A stretch of DNA of 64,000 bases from Mesorhizobium sp. B2-4-15 (GCF_006658505.1 NZ_VFUZ01000003.1:124001-188000), one strand, 5' to 3'. Counted from the stretch's first letter, positions 17,140 through 26,543 are shown. Notes: generated by a model not told the origin, from the letters alone. Numbers and translations are program-made.

Positions 17140-18087
17140 ATGCGACAGTCGAAAATGAGTCTTCGCCAACCCACCCATACGCCCTATGACGGCTCCTCGA
17201 AACTCTTCACCATCGGGCTGAAGCCGCTCGACCCCGCGGACTGGATCGAGATCGACGACCATCTGCCGGCGTATCTCGCCGAGAAGCGCCGGCTTTACGC
17301 CGAAATTCCGGAGCGGGTCTTCGTCGAGGAGGACGGGACTCGCGATGCCCAGCAGGAAGTGCTCGACCTGCTCGGCGCATACCTGCCTCGGAGATTTCCG
17401 GGCACCTATAGGCGCACCGATGCGGGCATCGAAATTGTGGGCGCCACGAAGCAACCTGCCCTGCCTTCCGGTATCAGCAGCGCACCGCTCGTCGAAGCCT
17501 CCCTGCTGGTTCAGGAAGACCTGATCCTGATGCGCCGCGACGACAGCGGCTGGCGGCTCGCCGCGGGTTCGCTGTGCTTCCCTTCGTCCTGGTCGCTCAA
17601 TGAAAAATTCGGTAAGCCGCTGCAGCAGATCCACGCGCCGGTTCCGGGCTTCGGCCCGGGCACCAGGCCGGCGGAGCTGATCAACCGCATGTTCGACGGT
17701 CTGCAGGGGCAAGCCGTCGAACGCTACAACTGGTCGATCCAGTCGGGCGATGCGCTCTACCATCCGCTGTCCAATGTCGAGCGCATCGACCGCGCCACGA
17801 ACCGGCCGACACGCTTCCCCGACGGTGACGTCAAGGCGCACGCCTTCATCCGCGTCGAACGCCAGACGCTGCGCAAGCTGCCCTCTTCGCGCGACATCCT
17901 GTTCACCATCCGAATCCATCTCGACCCGCTCGCCGTGCTGGCGCGGCACCCCGACCGGGCGACGCTCGCAGTGTCCTTTGCCGCCCAGCTCAAAGAGCTC
18001 GATCTTGCCCAACTCGACTACAAGGGCCTGACATCGGACCGCGACCGGCTGGTGTCGGTCCTTAACCACATGGCCAAGGATGGCTAG
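17140..18087 (+). CDS. DUF3445 protein, heme-dependent oxidative N-demethylase family
   Basis: About 315 residues of the DUF3445 family, whose studied members are heme-dependent oxidative N-demethylases acting on small amines such as dimethylamine. Visible family wording includes LVQEDLILMRRDDSGWRLAA, SLCFPSSWSLNEKFGK, HAPVPGF and the C-terminal RVERQTLRKLPSS. The start is uncertain: ATG at 17140, or ATG at 17155, fifteen bases in. It lies 15 bases after pabC and so probably shares its transcript, linking a formaldehyde-forming enzyme to folate synthesis; that link is inference only. Confidence 0.82.
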   Translation: MRQSKMSLRQPTHTPYDGSSKLFTIGLKPLDPADWIEIDDHLPAYLAEKRRLYAEIPERVFVEEDGTRDAQQEVLDLLGAYLPRRFPGTYRRTDAGIEIVGATKQPALPSGISSAPLVEASLLVQEDLILMRRDDSGWRLAAGSLCFPSSWSLNEKFGKPLQQIHAPVPGFGPGTRPAELINRMFDGLQGQAVERYNWSIQSGDALYHPLSNVERIDRATNRPTRFPDGDVKAHAFIRVERQTLRKLPSSRDILFTIRIHLDPLAVLARHPDRATLAVSFAAQLKELDLAQLDYKGLTSDRDRLVSVLNHMAKDG

Positions 18088-18150
18088 CCGCGGGTTGGCG
18101 CTTTTCGCTGGTTTATGACAATGATCTGTGATGTAGCGCATGGCCGTTGG

Positions 18151-18175
18151 CGAAAATGCCTGGCTTTTTTTGCAC
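18151..18175 (+). terminator. Possible weak terminator between DUF3445 and homospermidine synthase genes
   Basis: A TTGGC / GCCTGGC stem of poor quality is followed by a run of seven T. It falls inside the N-terminal extension that a longer homospermidine synthase reading frame would need, which favours the later start at 18200. Confidence 0.35.
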
Positions 18176-18199
18176 GTGTCTGAAGGAGTGCTCGATAAA

Positions 18200-19645
18200 A
18201 TGGCGAATGAAAACTGGCCTGTTTACGGTGAGATCACCGGCCCTGTGGTGATGATCGGCTTCGGTTCGATCGGACGGGGAACGCTGCCTCTCATCGAACG
18301 CCATTTCAAGTTCGACAAGTCGCGCATGACGGTCATCGACCCACGCGATACCGATCGCAAGCTGCTCGACGAGCGCGGCATCGCCTTCGTCCAGGAAGCG
18401 GTGACCGAGAAGAACTACAAGAAGCTTTTGACGCCGCTTCTGACCAATGGCGGCGGCCAGGGCTTTTGCGTCAACCTGTCGGTCGATACCGGTTCGGTGG
18501 ACCTGATGCGGCTCTGCCGCAAACTTGGCATGCTCTACATCGACACCGTCGTCGAGCCATGGCTCGGCTTCTATTTCGACGCCAAGGCCGACAATGCCAG
18601 CCGCACCAACTATGCGCTGCGCGAAGCACTGATCAAGGAAAAGCACGACAAGCCGGGTGGCGCCACCGCCGTCTCCACCTGCGGTGCCAACCCGGGCATG
18701 GTCTCGTGGTTCGTCAAGCAGGCGCTGGTCAACCTCGCCACCGACCTTGGCATGGACTTCTCGGAGCCGGCACAGGACGACCGTGAGGGCTGGGCCAAGC
18801 TGATGAAGAAGGCGGGCGTCAAGGGCATCCACATTGCCGAGCGGGACACCCAGCGCACCAAGAAGCCGAAGCCGATGGATGTGTTCTGGAACACCTGGTC
18901 GGTCGAGGGCTTCATCTCGGAGGGTTTGCAGCCGGCCGAACTCGGCTGGGGCACGCACGAGAAATGGATGCCCAAGAACGGCAAGAAGCACAAGCATGGC
19001 TCCAAGGCCGCGATCTATCTGGAGCAGCCCGGGGCCAACACCCGCGTGCGCTCGTGGTGCCCGACGCCTGGCCCGCAATACGGGTTGCTGGTGACGCATA
19101 ACGAGGCGATCTCGATCGCCGATTTCTTCACCGTGCGCTCCAAGAAGGGCAAGGTTCAATACCGCCCCACCTGCCACTATGCCTACCATCCCTGCAACGA
19201 CGCGATGCTGTCGCTGGACGAGATGTTCGGCGCCGCCGGCAAGCCTCAGCCGGTGCACCACGTGCTCGACGAGAACGAACTGGTCGACGGTGTCGACGAG
19301 CTCGGCGTCCTGCTCTACGGCCACGACAAGAATGCCTACTGGTACGGCTCGCAACTGTCGCTCGCCGAGGCGCGCAAGCTGGCGCCTTATCAGAATGCCA
19401 CCGGCATGCAAGTCACCTCGGCGGTCCTGGCCGGCATGGTCTGGGCGCTCGAGAATCCCCAGGCCGGCATCGTCGAGACCGACGAGATGGATTACAGGCG
19501 CTGCCTGGACGTGCAGTTGCCTTATCTCGGGCCGGTCAAGGGTTACTACACCGACTGGACGCCGCTCGACCGGCGCCCGGGCCTCTTCCCCGAGGATCTC
19601 GACCGTAGCGACCCGTGGCAATTCCGCAACATCCTCGTCCGATAG
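18200..19645 (+). CDS. hss: Homospermidine synthase
   Basis: 481 residues, the usual size of bacterial homospermidine synthase. The enzyme makes sym-homospermidine, the main polyamine of many rhizobia, from putrescine (and spermidine) with NAD+ as prosthetic redox group. The Rossmann motif GFGSIGRGTLPLI is at the N-terminus. TCGANPGMVSWFVKQAL, the MDVFWNTWSVEGF block and RPTCHYAYHPCNDAM are family blocks. The ATG at 18200 has AAGGAG 12 bases before it; an in-frame start at 18140 would place a T-run terminator inside the gene. It is probably monocistronic, with two strong hairpins after the stop. Confidence 0.95.
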   Translation: MANENWPVYGEITGPVVMIGFGSIGRGTLPLIERHFKFDKSRMTVIDPRDTDRKLLDERGIAFVQEAVTEKNYKKLLTPLLTNGGGQGFCVNLSVDTGSVDLMRLCRKLGMLYIDTVVEPWLGFYFDAKADNASRTNYALREALIKEKHDKPGGATAVSTCGANPGMVSWFVKQALVNLATDLGMDFSEPAQDDREGWAKLMKKAGVKGIHIAERDTQRTKKPKPMDVFWNTWSVEGFISEGLQPAELGWGTHEKWMPKNGKKHKHGSKAAIYLEQPGANTRVRSWCPTPGPQYGLLVTHNEAISIADFFTVRSKKGKVQYRPTCHYAYHPCNDAMLSLDEMFGAAGKPQPVHHVLDENELVDGVDELGVLLYGHDKNAYWYGSQLSLAEARKLAPYQNATGMQVTSAVLAGMVWALENPQAGIVETDEMDYRRCLDVQLPYLGPVKGYYTDWTPLDRRPGLFPEDLDRSDPWQFRNILVR

Positions 19646-19674
19646 CGTCGCGCGCACCCTGCGCCATTGCCTTG

Positions 19675-19742
19675 CAATCGCCCGGAAATCGGGCGATTGA
19701 AGAGATGCGGCCTGGGCAGCGTGCGTCTTATGGGACGCACGC
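19675..19742. other. Two tandem perfect hairpins between hss and the Omp10-like gene
   Basis: CAATCGCCCG-gaaat-CGGGCGATTG (19675-19699, 10-bp perfect stem) and GCGTGCGTC-ttatgg-GACGCACGC (19719-19742, 9-bp perfect stem). Neither has a T-run. They may protect the hss mRNA 3' end, stop Rho, or be part of the downstream leader. Confidence 0.55.
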
Positions 19743-19826
19743 CCGCTCCAGCACTTTGGACGTTCGCATCATGCCTTCCAAAATCGGATCCGATCTTTGG
19801 GCTGATGCGTTTGGAGAGGATTTCAC

Positions 19827-20204
19827 ATGACTATTGCGCGCAAAGTTCTTTCGATGGGCGTGGCGGGCGCCATTGCCACGATGCTCGCGGCCTGTACCAC
19901 CACCGGTCCCGACGCGCCGCCGATGGCAGCCGCGCCAAAGGGCGTCGAAGGGTCGTGGATCGATGCCAAGGGCACCGGCCTGTCGACCTTCAACGGCGGA
20001 AAGTTCACGACCGTCGCCACCGATACCGGCCAGAAGCTTGCCGATGGCAGCTACACGATGACCGGCCCAACGTCGGTGCAGATCAACGGCACCTCGCTGA
20101 TCCGCCAGACCGGCGTCAGCTTCAACTGCCTGCTGGTGTCCACCAGCCAGCTGAACTGCACCAGTTCAGCCGGCCAGAACTTCGTGCTGACACGGCGCGT
20201 CTGA
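19827..20204 (+). CDS. omp10: Outer membrane lipoprotein Omp10 homologue
   Basis: 125 residues with a lipoprotein signal ending in the lipobox LAAC (MLAACTTTGP), so the mature protein starts with an acylated cysteine near residue 23. The body matches the Brucella Omp10 pattern: EGSWIDAKG, the STFNGGKF stretch, the DTGQKLADGSY block, and QLNCTSSAGQNFVLTRR at the end. Two further cysteines (SFNCLL and LNCTS) may form a disulfide. It is anchored in the outer membrane; its role is not established. It has its own intrinsic terminator 25 bases after the stop. Confidence 0.88.
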   Translation: MTIARKVLSMGVAGAIATMLAACTTTGPDAPPMAAAPKGVEGSWIDAKGTGLSTFNGGKFTTVATDTGQKLADGSYTMTGPTSVQINGTSLIRQTGVSFNCLLVSTSQLNCTSSAGQNFVLTRRV

Positions 20205-20228
20205 ACCAGCAGACATCGGACTCATCGG

Positions 20229-20260
20229 GGACGGCGGCCAGTGGCCGCCGTCCTTTTTTT
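20229..20260 (+). terminator. Strong intrinsic terminator of the Omp10-like gene
   Basis: GGACGGCGGCC and GGCCGCCGTCC form an 11-bp perfect stem around AGT, followed by seven T. Confidence 0.9.
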
Positions 20261-20393
20261 GCGCTTGCAAATACCCCGGGTTTTGCGCTTGCCTCAGCCG
20301 GAACACGATGGGAACATGGTCAAAACGCTGGCTGTTATATCCCAGTCAAGCAAGCGCGTTAAACGCCTCTGATCAGCCTACCGGGAGACGAAG

Positions 20394-22523
20394 ATGAAGA
20401 AGCTTGCCGCCATTGCCGCCCTTTCGGCATCGACGCTTGTCCTATCGGCCGGCGCATCCTTTGCCGACTACACACTGAACATCCTGCACATCAATGACTG
20501 GCACAGCCGCATCGAAGGCAACAACAAATATGAAACGACCTGCTCGGCCGACGAAGAGACCAAGGGCGAGTGCATCGGCGGCGCGGGCCGGCTGATCACC
20601 GCGATCGCCCAGGAACGCAAGAAGCTCCAGGGCCAGAACGTGCTGTTGCTCAGCGCCGGCGACAATTTCCAAGGCTCGCTGTTTTATACGACCTACAAGG
20701 GCAAGGTCGAAGGCGAGTTTCTCAACGACATGAAGTTCGACGCCATGGCGCTCGGCAACCACGAGTTCGACGACGGCGAAGCGGCGCTGGCGCCGTTCCT
20801 CGACATGATCAAATTCCCCGTGCTTGGCGCCAATGTGAAAGCCAACGCTCAGTCCAAGCTCGGCGACCGCGTCAAGCCATCGATCGTCGTGGAAGTCGGC
20901 GGCCAGAAGATCGGCATCATTGGCGCCGTTACCAACGACACGCCCGAACTCGCCTCCCCCGGCCCCAACATCGCAATAGAGGACGACGTCAAGTCGATCA
21001 CGGCGGAGGTCGAGAAGCTGCAGGCGCAAGGCATCAACAAGATCATCGCCGTGACCCATATCGGCTATAACAGGGAGCGTGACATCATTGCCAAGATTCC
21101 CGGCATCGATGTCGTTGTCGGCGGCCACAGCCACACGCTTCTGTCCAACACCGACCCGAAGGCCGCGGGGCCTTATCCGACGATGGTCGACAATCCCGGC
21201 GGCTACAAGGTGCCGGTGGTGCAGGCGGCGTCCTATTCGAAATATCTCGGCGAGTTCAAGGTCGTGTTCGACGACAATGGCGTCGTCAAATCGGCCAGCG
21301 GCGATCCGGTCTATCTCGATAAGTCGATCCCGCCGGATCCCGCCGTGCTCGCACGCATCAAGGAACTCGGCGCACCGATCGAGGCCCTGAAGAACAAGGA
21401 AGTGGCCGAGACCACCGATGTCGTCGACGGCAGCCGCGAGAGCTGCCGCGCCCGCGAATGCACGATGGGCAACCTCGTCTCCGACGCCATCCTCGATCGC
21501 GTCAAGGGACAAGGCGTCGAGATCGCCATCTCCAACGGCGGCGGCTTGCGCGCCTCGATCGACAAGGGCACCGTCACCATGGGCGAGGTGCTGACCGTTC
21601 TGCCGTTCCAGAACACGCTGGCGACCTTCCAGATCTCCGGCAAGGATCTGGTCGCGGGGCTGGAAAACGGCCTCAGCCAGATCGAGGACGGCGCCGGGCG
21701 CTTCCCGCAGGTGGCGGGCCTCAAATATTCCTTCGACAAGTCGGTCGCGCCCAATGCCGGCCGCGTCAAGTCGGTGGAGGTGATGGAAAACGGCGCCTGG
21801 ACGCCGATCAAGCCCGACAAGGACTATCTGGTCGCCACCAACAATTACGTGCGCCAGGGCGGCGACGGCTACAAGGTCTTCGCCGACAAGGCCAGGAACG
21901 CCTACGACTATGGCCCCGGCCTCGAACAGGTCGTTGCCGACTATCTCGCAGCCCATCGGCCCTACACGCCCAAGCTCGACGGCCGCATCACCGAGATCGC
22001 CGCGACGACAGCGGCAGCTCCCGCTGCTCCGGCAACCGAACCTGCCAAGCCGGCCGAGGCGGCTCCCGCGGCCCCGGCACCAGCGGATGCCGCCAAGCCG
22101 GCAGAACCGGCCAAGCCCGCCGAGGCCGCGCCTGCAATGCCGGAACCGCCCGCCAATTCAGGCGAAATCGCCAACACGCCACCTGCCATATCGACGGAGG
22201 GAGCGCCGCCCCCGCCTGCTCCGCCCGCACCCGCCCCGACGACGCCGGCGCCTGCCGAACCGGCAAAGCCAACCGAGACCGCCCCGGCCGCGAAAGTTCC
22301 TGCCGAATCCGCGCCAATATCCACACCATCAGAACCGGCAAAGCCGGCTGAGGCCGCGCCAGCCGAGAGCAGCCATGTCATCGTTGCCGGCGATACCTAC
22401 TGGGACTTGGCAAAGAAGGCCTATGGCGACGCGACCAAATGGAAAGTCATCTATGAAGCCAACCAGGGTCAAAGGCCGCACCGGCTTATGCCCGGTGCCA
22501 CGCTGACCATCCCGGCGAAGTAG
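20394..22523 (+). CDS. 5'-nucleotidase / UDP-sugar hydrolase with C-terminal LysM domain
   Basis: 709 residues. A Sec signal (MKKLAAIAALSASTLVLSAG, cut near FAD) is followed by the metallophosphoesterase domain with NILHINDWHSRIE, SAGDNFQGS, ALGNHEFDDG and VVGGHSHTLL (dinuclear metal ligands). The 5'-nucleotidase C-terminal domain (ISNGGGLRASIDKGTVTMGE) comes next, then about 130 residues of Ala/Pro/Glu-rich linker, and a LysM domain (HVIVAGDTYWDLAKKAYGD to the end). It should hydrolyse periplasmic nucleotides for nucleoside or phosphate salvage while tethered to peptidoglycan through LysM. The start DWHSR in place of the usual DLHG/DFHG is a minor variant. It is a single-gene unit. Confidence 0.9.
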   Translation: MKKLAAIAALSASTLVLSAGASFADYTLNILHINDWHSRIEGNNKYETTCSADEETKGECIGGAGRLITAIAQERKKLQGQNVLLLSAGDNFQGSLFYTTYKGKVEGEFLNDMKFDAMALGNHEFDDGEAALAPFLDMIKFPVLGANVKANAQSKLGDRVKPSIVVEVGGQKIGIIGAVTNDTPELASPGPNIAIEDDVKSITAEVEKLQAQGINKIIAVTHIGYNRERDIIAKIPGIDVVVGGHSHTLLSNTDPKAAGPYPTMVDNPGGYKVPVVQAASYSKYLGEFKVVFDDNGVVKSASGDPVYLDKSIPPDPAVLARIKELGAPIEALKNKEVAETTDVVDGSRESCRARECTMGNLVSDAILDRVKGQGVEIAISNGGGLRASIDKGTVTMGEVLTVLPFQNTLATFQISGKDLVAGLENGLSQIEDGAGRFPQVAGLKYSFDKSVAPNAGRVKSVEVMENGAWTPIKPDKDYLVATNNYVRQGGDGYKVFADKARNAYDYGPGLEQVVADYLAAHRPYTPKLDGRITEIAATTAAAPAAPATEPAKPAEAAPAAPAPADAAKPAEPAKPAEAAPAMPEPPANSGEIANTPPAISTEGAPPPPAPPAPAPTTPAPAEPAKPTETAPAAKVPAESAPISTPSEPAKPAEAAPAESSHVIVAGDTYWDLAKKAYGDATKWKVIYEANQGQRPHRLMPGATLTIPAK

Positions 22524-22545
22524 CGTCACTTCGCCTTTCCCACGG

Positions 22546-22577
22546 ACACCCGCGGGAACCGGGCGGGTGTTCTGTTT
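22546..22577 (+). terminator. Intrinsic terminator of the 5'-nucleotidase gene
   Basis: ACACCCGC and GCGGGTGT form an 8-bp stem around a 9-base loop and are followed by TCTGTTTTC; the T-run is interrupted, so strength is moderate. Confidence 0.6.
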
Positions 22578-22666
22578 TCGGCTGGAAACGCGGTAAGGTG
22601 CGGCCAGACGCGGCATTGAAAACCGGCGGGCCATCGCTAGTTTCACGCCGTGTCCGGAGAACCCTT

Positions 22667-23728
22667 ATGACGCTAACCACCGCTGTCGATCACAAAGCCG
22701 CCAGGCCGGTTGGCCTGACGGCGGGGCACGCGCCCGCCGGAGCCGGCAAGGTCGGCGTCATGCTGATCAATCTTGGCACGCCCGACGGCACCGGTTTCAA
22801 GCCGATGTGGCGCTATCTCAGGGAATTCCTGTCCGATCCGCGCGTCATCGAGCTCAACAGGGCGGTCTGGTATCCGATCCTCTACGGCCTGGTGCTCACC
22901 ACGCGGCCGAAGAAATCGGGCGCCAATTATGCCCGGATCTGGAACCAGGAGAAGAACGAGTCGCCGCTGCGCACCTACACGCGCGCCCAGTCCGAAAAGC
23001 TGGCCGAGGCACTGCGCGACCTGCCCAATGTCGTCGTCGATTGGGCGATGCGCTACGGCAACCCCTCGACTGCGAGCGTCGCCCAAAGGCTGCTCGCGCA
23101 GGGCTGCGACCGCATCCTGACCTTTCCGCTCTATCCGCAATATTCGGCGACGACGACGGCCACCGCCAATGACCAGTTGTTTCGCGCCTTGATGAAGATG
23201 CGGGCGGCACCGGCCATCCGCAGCGTGCCGCCCTATTATGCCGAGCCTGTCTACATCGAGGCGCTCGCCTCCTCGATCGAACGGCATCTGGCAACACTCG
23301 ATTTCGAACCGGAAATCGTCATCACCTCCTATCACGGCATCCCGAAACCCTATTCCGACAAGGGCGACCCCTATCAGGCGCATTGCCTGGAAACGACACG
23401 GCTGCTGCGCGAGAAGCTCGGCTGGGACGAGAAGAAGCTGATCACAACCTTCCAGTCCCGCTTCGGCGCCCAGGAGTGGCTGCAGCCCTATACCGACAAG
23501 ACCGTGGAGAAACTGGGCAAGGACGGCGTCAAGTCGATAGCCATCGTCAATCCCGGCTTTTCCGTCGACTGCATCGAGACGTTGGATGAAATCGGCCGCG
23601 AAGCCGCCGAGACCTTCCACCACGCCGGCGGCAAGAACTTCGCCCATATCCCTTGCCTCAACGACAGCGCCGAAGGGATGGCGGTGATCGAGGCGATGGC
23701 GCGGCGCGAACTGTCCGGCTGGGTCTGA
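22667..23728 (+). CDS. hemH: Ferrochelatase
   Basis: 353 residues. It inserts Fe2+ into protoporphyrin IX, the last step of heme synthesis. Family features are VMLINLGTPDG at the N-terminus, RYGNPS, the metal-ligand histidine in ITSYHGIPKPYSDKGDPY, TFQSRFGAQEW, and the C-terminal NPGFSVDCIETLDEI with catalytic Glu. The ATG at 22667 follows CCGGAGA; a longer frame from 22598 would add 23 residues without family likeness. The flavoprotein gene follows after 52 bases and may be co-transcribed. Confidence 0.95.
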   Translation: MTLTTAVDHKAARPVGLTAGHAPAGAGKVGVMLINLGTPDGTGFKPMWRYLREFLSDPRVIELNRAVWYPILYGLVLTTRPKKSGANYARIWNQEKNESPLRTYTRAQSEKLAEALRDLPNVVVDWAMRYGNPSTASVAQRLLAQGCDRILTFPLYPQYSATTTATANDQLFRALMKMRAAPAIRSVPPYYAEPVYIEALASSIERHLATLDFEPEIVITSYHGIPKPYSDKGDPYQAHCLETTRLLREKLGWDEKKLITTFQSRFGAQEWLQPYTDKTVEKLGKDGVKSIAIVNPGFSVDCIETLDEIGREAAETFHHAGGKNFAHIPCLNDSAEGMAVIEAMARRELSGWV

Positions 23729-23780
23729 GACCGGAACAACGGCCTCTCCGCAGCGTTGAGCCGCGCTTCCGGAGAATTCG

Positions 23781-24992
23781 ATGGCCCGCAAACTCGACCT
23801 CAGCACTGGCCGGCCTGTCTGGTCCGCCTATCGGGCACCCAGCGTGCCGACTTCGGCGCTGACCCGCGACACCAAAGCGGATGTGCTCATCATCGGCATG
23901 GGCATCAGCGGCGCCATGATGGCCGAAGCGCTGACGGCGGACGGCCACTCCGTCATCTGCATTGACCGGCGCGGACCGCTGAAAGGTTCGACCGCGGCAA
24001 CCACCGCACTGGTGCAGTTCGAAATCGACCAGCCGCTTTCAATTCTATCGAAGACGATTGGCAAGGCCTCCGCCGAGCAGGCCTGGCGGCGCTCGCGGCT
24101 CGCCGTTTCCAATCTTGCCGCCCGCATCGCCGAACTTGGCATCAACTGCGCCCTAAGCCGCAGCCAATCGCTCTATCTGGCCGGCACCATGCTCGGCCCT
24201 TCGCAACTCCGGGGCGAGGCCGAGGCGCGGCGCGAGGCCGGCATCGACGCGACCTACCTCACATCAGCGCCGTTGGCGCAGACATTCGGCATCGATCGCG
24301 ATGGCGCCATCCACAGCCACGGCAACATCGCGCTCGATCCATGCAAACTGACGGCCGGGCTGTTTCTCAAGGCACTGGAACGCAAGGCGCGCTTCCACGC
24401 CCCCGTCGAAGCGACAAGGATCGAGGACGGCGCCGACGAGGTGGTCGTGGCCACGAAAGACGGCCCGATCATCACGGCACGACAAATGGTGCTGGCCACC
24501 GGCTATGAACTGATCGACATCGTGCCGGCGGCGGCCCACCGGATCATCTCGACCTGGGCCATCGCGACCTGCCCGCAACCGCGAAAGCTTTGGCCCCGGG
24601 CAGCCTTCGTCTGGGAAGCGTCCGACCCATACCTCTATGTCAGGACGACGGCCGACGGCAGGGTCATCTGCGGTGGCGAGGACGAGGATTTCGTCGACGA
24701 AACGCGGCGTGACGAGCTGATCGCCGACAAGAGCGCGCGCATCGCCGCAAAACTTGGCCGGCTGTTTCCGCATCTCGACGTCAGGCCTGAATTCGCCTGG
24801 ACCGGTTCCTTCGGCACCACGACCACCGGCCTGCCCTATATCGGCGCCATTCCGAGGCACCCGCGCATCCATGCGGTGATGGGCTATGGCGGCAACGGCA
24901 TCACCTTCTCGCGCATCGCTTCCGAGATCGTCTCCGCCTCGATCGGCGGGCTGGACGACATGGATGCAGGACTATTTGCCTTCAACCGTTGA
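23781..24992 (+). CDS. FAD-dependent amine/amino-acid oxidase (DAO family, PuuB/OrdL-like)
   Basis: 403 residues of the DAO family. The ADP-binding motif is DVLIIGMGISGAMMAEAL, and IDRRGPLKGSTAATTALVQFEID is the PuuB/OrdL-type second block. The C-terminal FAD-contact segment is GYGGNGITFSRIASEI. Such enzymes oxidise gamma-glutamylputrescine or other N-substituted amino acids to the imine. With the homospermidine synthase gene 4 kb upstream a polyamine link is tempting, but the substrate is not shown. The ribosome site GGAGAA precedes the ATG. Confidence 0.85.
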   Translation: MARKLDLSTGRPVWSAYRAPSVPTSALTRDTKADVLIIGMGISGAMMAEALTADGHSVICIDRRGPLKGSTAATTALVQFEIDQPLSILSKTIGKASAEQAWRRSRLAVSNLAARIAELGINCALSRSQSLYLAGTMLGPSQLRGEAEARREAGIDATYLTSAPLAQTFGIDRDGAIHSHGNIALDPCKLTAGLFLKALERKARFHAPVEATRIEDGADEVVVATKDGPIITARQMVLATGYELIDIVPAAAHRIISTWAIATCPQPRKLWPRAAFVWEASDPYLYVRTTADGRVICGGEDEDFVDETRRDELIADKSARIAAKLGRLFPHLDVRPEFAWTGSFGTTTTGLPYIGAIPRHPRIHAVMGYGGNGITFSRIASEIVSASIGGLDDMDAGLFAFNR

Positions 24993-25112
24993 GCGCAACC
25001 CGCAAACAATCCCTCATCACCTGATTGTAACGTTGCTGAAACACACTTAAGTCTTTGGTGAAGCCGGCTGCGCGGGAATGGCTCTCGCAGCCTGCCTCTG
25101 AGGGAGAGCCAA

Positions 25113-26063
25113 ATGGATTTCAGTGGTTTCGATATTGCGGTCGTTGTTTTGGTCGCGCTTGTCGTGCTTGTGCTGTTCAAGGGCATCAAGACAATTCCGC
25201 AAGGCTACAACTATACCGTCGAACGTTTTGGCCGTTACACCAAGACACTGACACCTGGCCTCAACCTGATCACACCGTTCGTCGACCGCATCGGCGCCAA
25301 GTTGAACATGATGGAGCAGGTGCTTGACGTTCCGAGCCAGGAGATCATCACCCGCGACAACGCCATCGTCGGCGTCGACGGCATCGCCTTTTTCCAGATC
25401 CTCAATGCGGCGCAGGCCGCCTACCAGGTTTCGGGCCTGCAGAACGCCATCCTCAACCTGACGATGACCAACATCCGTACCGTCATGGGTTCGATGGACC
25501 TCGACGAGTTGCTGTCCAACCGCGACGCCATCAACGAGCGCCTGCTGCGTGTCGTCGACGAGGCGGCGCATCCGTGGGGTATCAAGATCACTCGCGTCGA
25601 GATCAAGGACATCAATCCGCCGGCCAACCTGATCGAATCGATGGGCCGCCAGATGACCGCCGAGCGCAACAAGCGGGCGCAGATCCTCGCCGCCGAGGGC
25701 CTCAAGCAGTCGCAGATCCTCGAAGCCGAAGGCCGCAAGGAAGCCGCCTTCCGCGACGCCGAGGCGCGCGAGCGCTCGGCCGAGGCCGAAGCTCGCGCCA
25801 CCCAGGTGGTGTCGGAAGCCATTTCCAAGGGCGACGTGCAAGCGTTGAACTACTTCGTCGCCCAGAAATACACCGAAGCACTGACCAGGATCGGTTCGGC
25901 CACCAACAGCAAGGTGGTGCTGATGCCGCTCGAAGCCTCGTCGCTGATCGGCACACTCGGCGGCATTGGCGAGATCGCCAAGGAAGTCTTCCGCGGCGAA
26001 GGCACGGCCGGCGCGCAGCGGCAGGCAGCACGTCCGCCTGTTGTCAGGCCCTCCGACAACTAA
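25113..26063 (+). CDS. qmcA: SPFH/stomatin (band 7) membrane protein, QmcA-like
   Basis: 316 residues. One N-terminal transmembrane helix (residues 6-25) is followed by an SPFH domain ([20 protein letters not shown] at the start) and a long charged coiled coil ([20 protein letters not shown] region, about 185-250). A Gly-rich segment ([11 protein letters not shown]) follows. The family builds large oligomeric rings in the inner membrane that organise lipid domains and modulate membrane proteases. The next gene is NfeD, the standard partner, 15 bases on. Confidence 0.92.
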   Translation: MDFSGFDIAVVVLVALVVLVLFKGIKTIPQGYNYTVERFGRYTKTLTPGLNLITPFVDRIGAKLNMMEQVLDVPSQEIITRDNAIVGVDGIAFFQILNAAQAAYQVSGLQNAILNLTMTNIRTVMGSMDLDELLSNRDAINERLLRVVDEAAHPWGIKITRVEIKDINPPANLIESMGRQMTAERNKRAQILAAEGLKQSQILEAEGRKEAAFRDAEARERSAEAEARATQVVSEAISKGDVQALNYFVAQKYTEALTRIGSATNSKVVLMPLEASSLIGTLGGIGEIAKEVFRGEGTAGAQRQAARPPVVRPSDN

Positions 26064-26078
26064 GATCGGGCCACTGTC

Positions 26079-26543
26079 ATGATCGACCATATCGTTTCGG
26101 AACTCGGCCCGTGGAACTGGATGGTTCTGGGCTTCGTGCTGCTGGTGGTGGAGGTTGTCGCGCCGGGCTTCTTCATGCTCTGGATCGGCATCGCCGCTTT
26201 GATCGTCGGCGCGGCGTCGCTGCTGATCTGGGATGCCGCCATCTGGAGCTGGCAGGTCCAGGTGCTCGTCTTCCTCGTGCTGTCGCTGGTTTCAGCCTTC
26301 GTCGGCAAGAAACTGATGGGCGGACGCGACCAGCCGACCGACCAGCCGCTTCTCAATCGCCGCGGCGCGCAGCTGGTCGGCAGGATGGCGACGCTCGCCG
26401 AGCCGATCAAGGACGGCCGTGGCCGCATCAAGCTTGGCGATACGTTGTGGCGCGTCTCCGGCCCGGACCTGCCGGCCGGCACGCAGGTGCGCGTCACCGC
26501 GGCCGCTGATACCGATCTGGAATTGACGGTGGAGCAGGTCTAA
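26079..26543 (+). CDS. NfeD family membrane protein
   Basis: 154 residues with three transmembrane segments (about 13-35, 38-60 and 62-78) and a C-terminal soluble OB-fold domain (LVGRMATLAEPIKDGRGRIK and LGDTLWRVSGPDLPAG), the standard short NfeD layout. NfeD and stomatin homologues are co-encoded widely and work together in membrane quality control. It follows the stomatin gene by 15 bases and is surely co-transcribed. Confidence 0.9.
   Translation: MIDHIVSELGPWNWMVLGFVLLVVEVVAPGFFMLWIGIAALIVGAASLLIWDAAIWSWQVQVLVFLVLSLVSAFVGKKLMGGRDQPTDQPLLNRRGAQLVGRMATLAEPIKDGRGRIKLGDTLWRVSGPDLPAGTQVRVTAAADTDLELTVEQV

Noticed and set aside
16456..18141. 561-codon frame opposite pabC and DUF3445
   Set aside because: It covers two real genes with clear motifs and has no domain of its own.
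22524..22666. Iron-responsive operator before hemH
   Set aside because: I see no Irr/ICE or RirA-type motif in the 140 bases before ferrochelatase.
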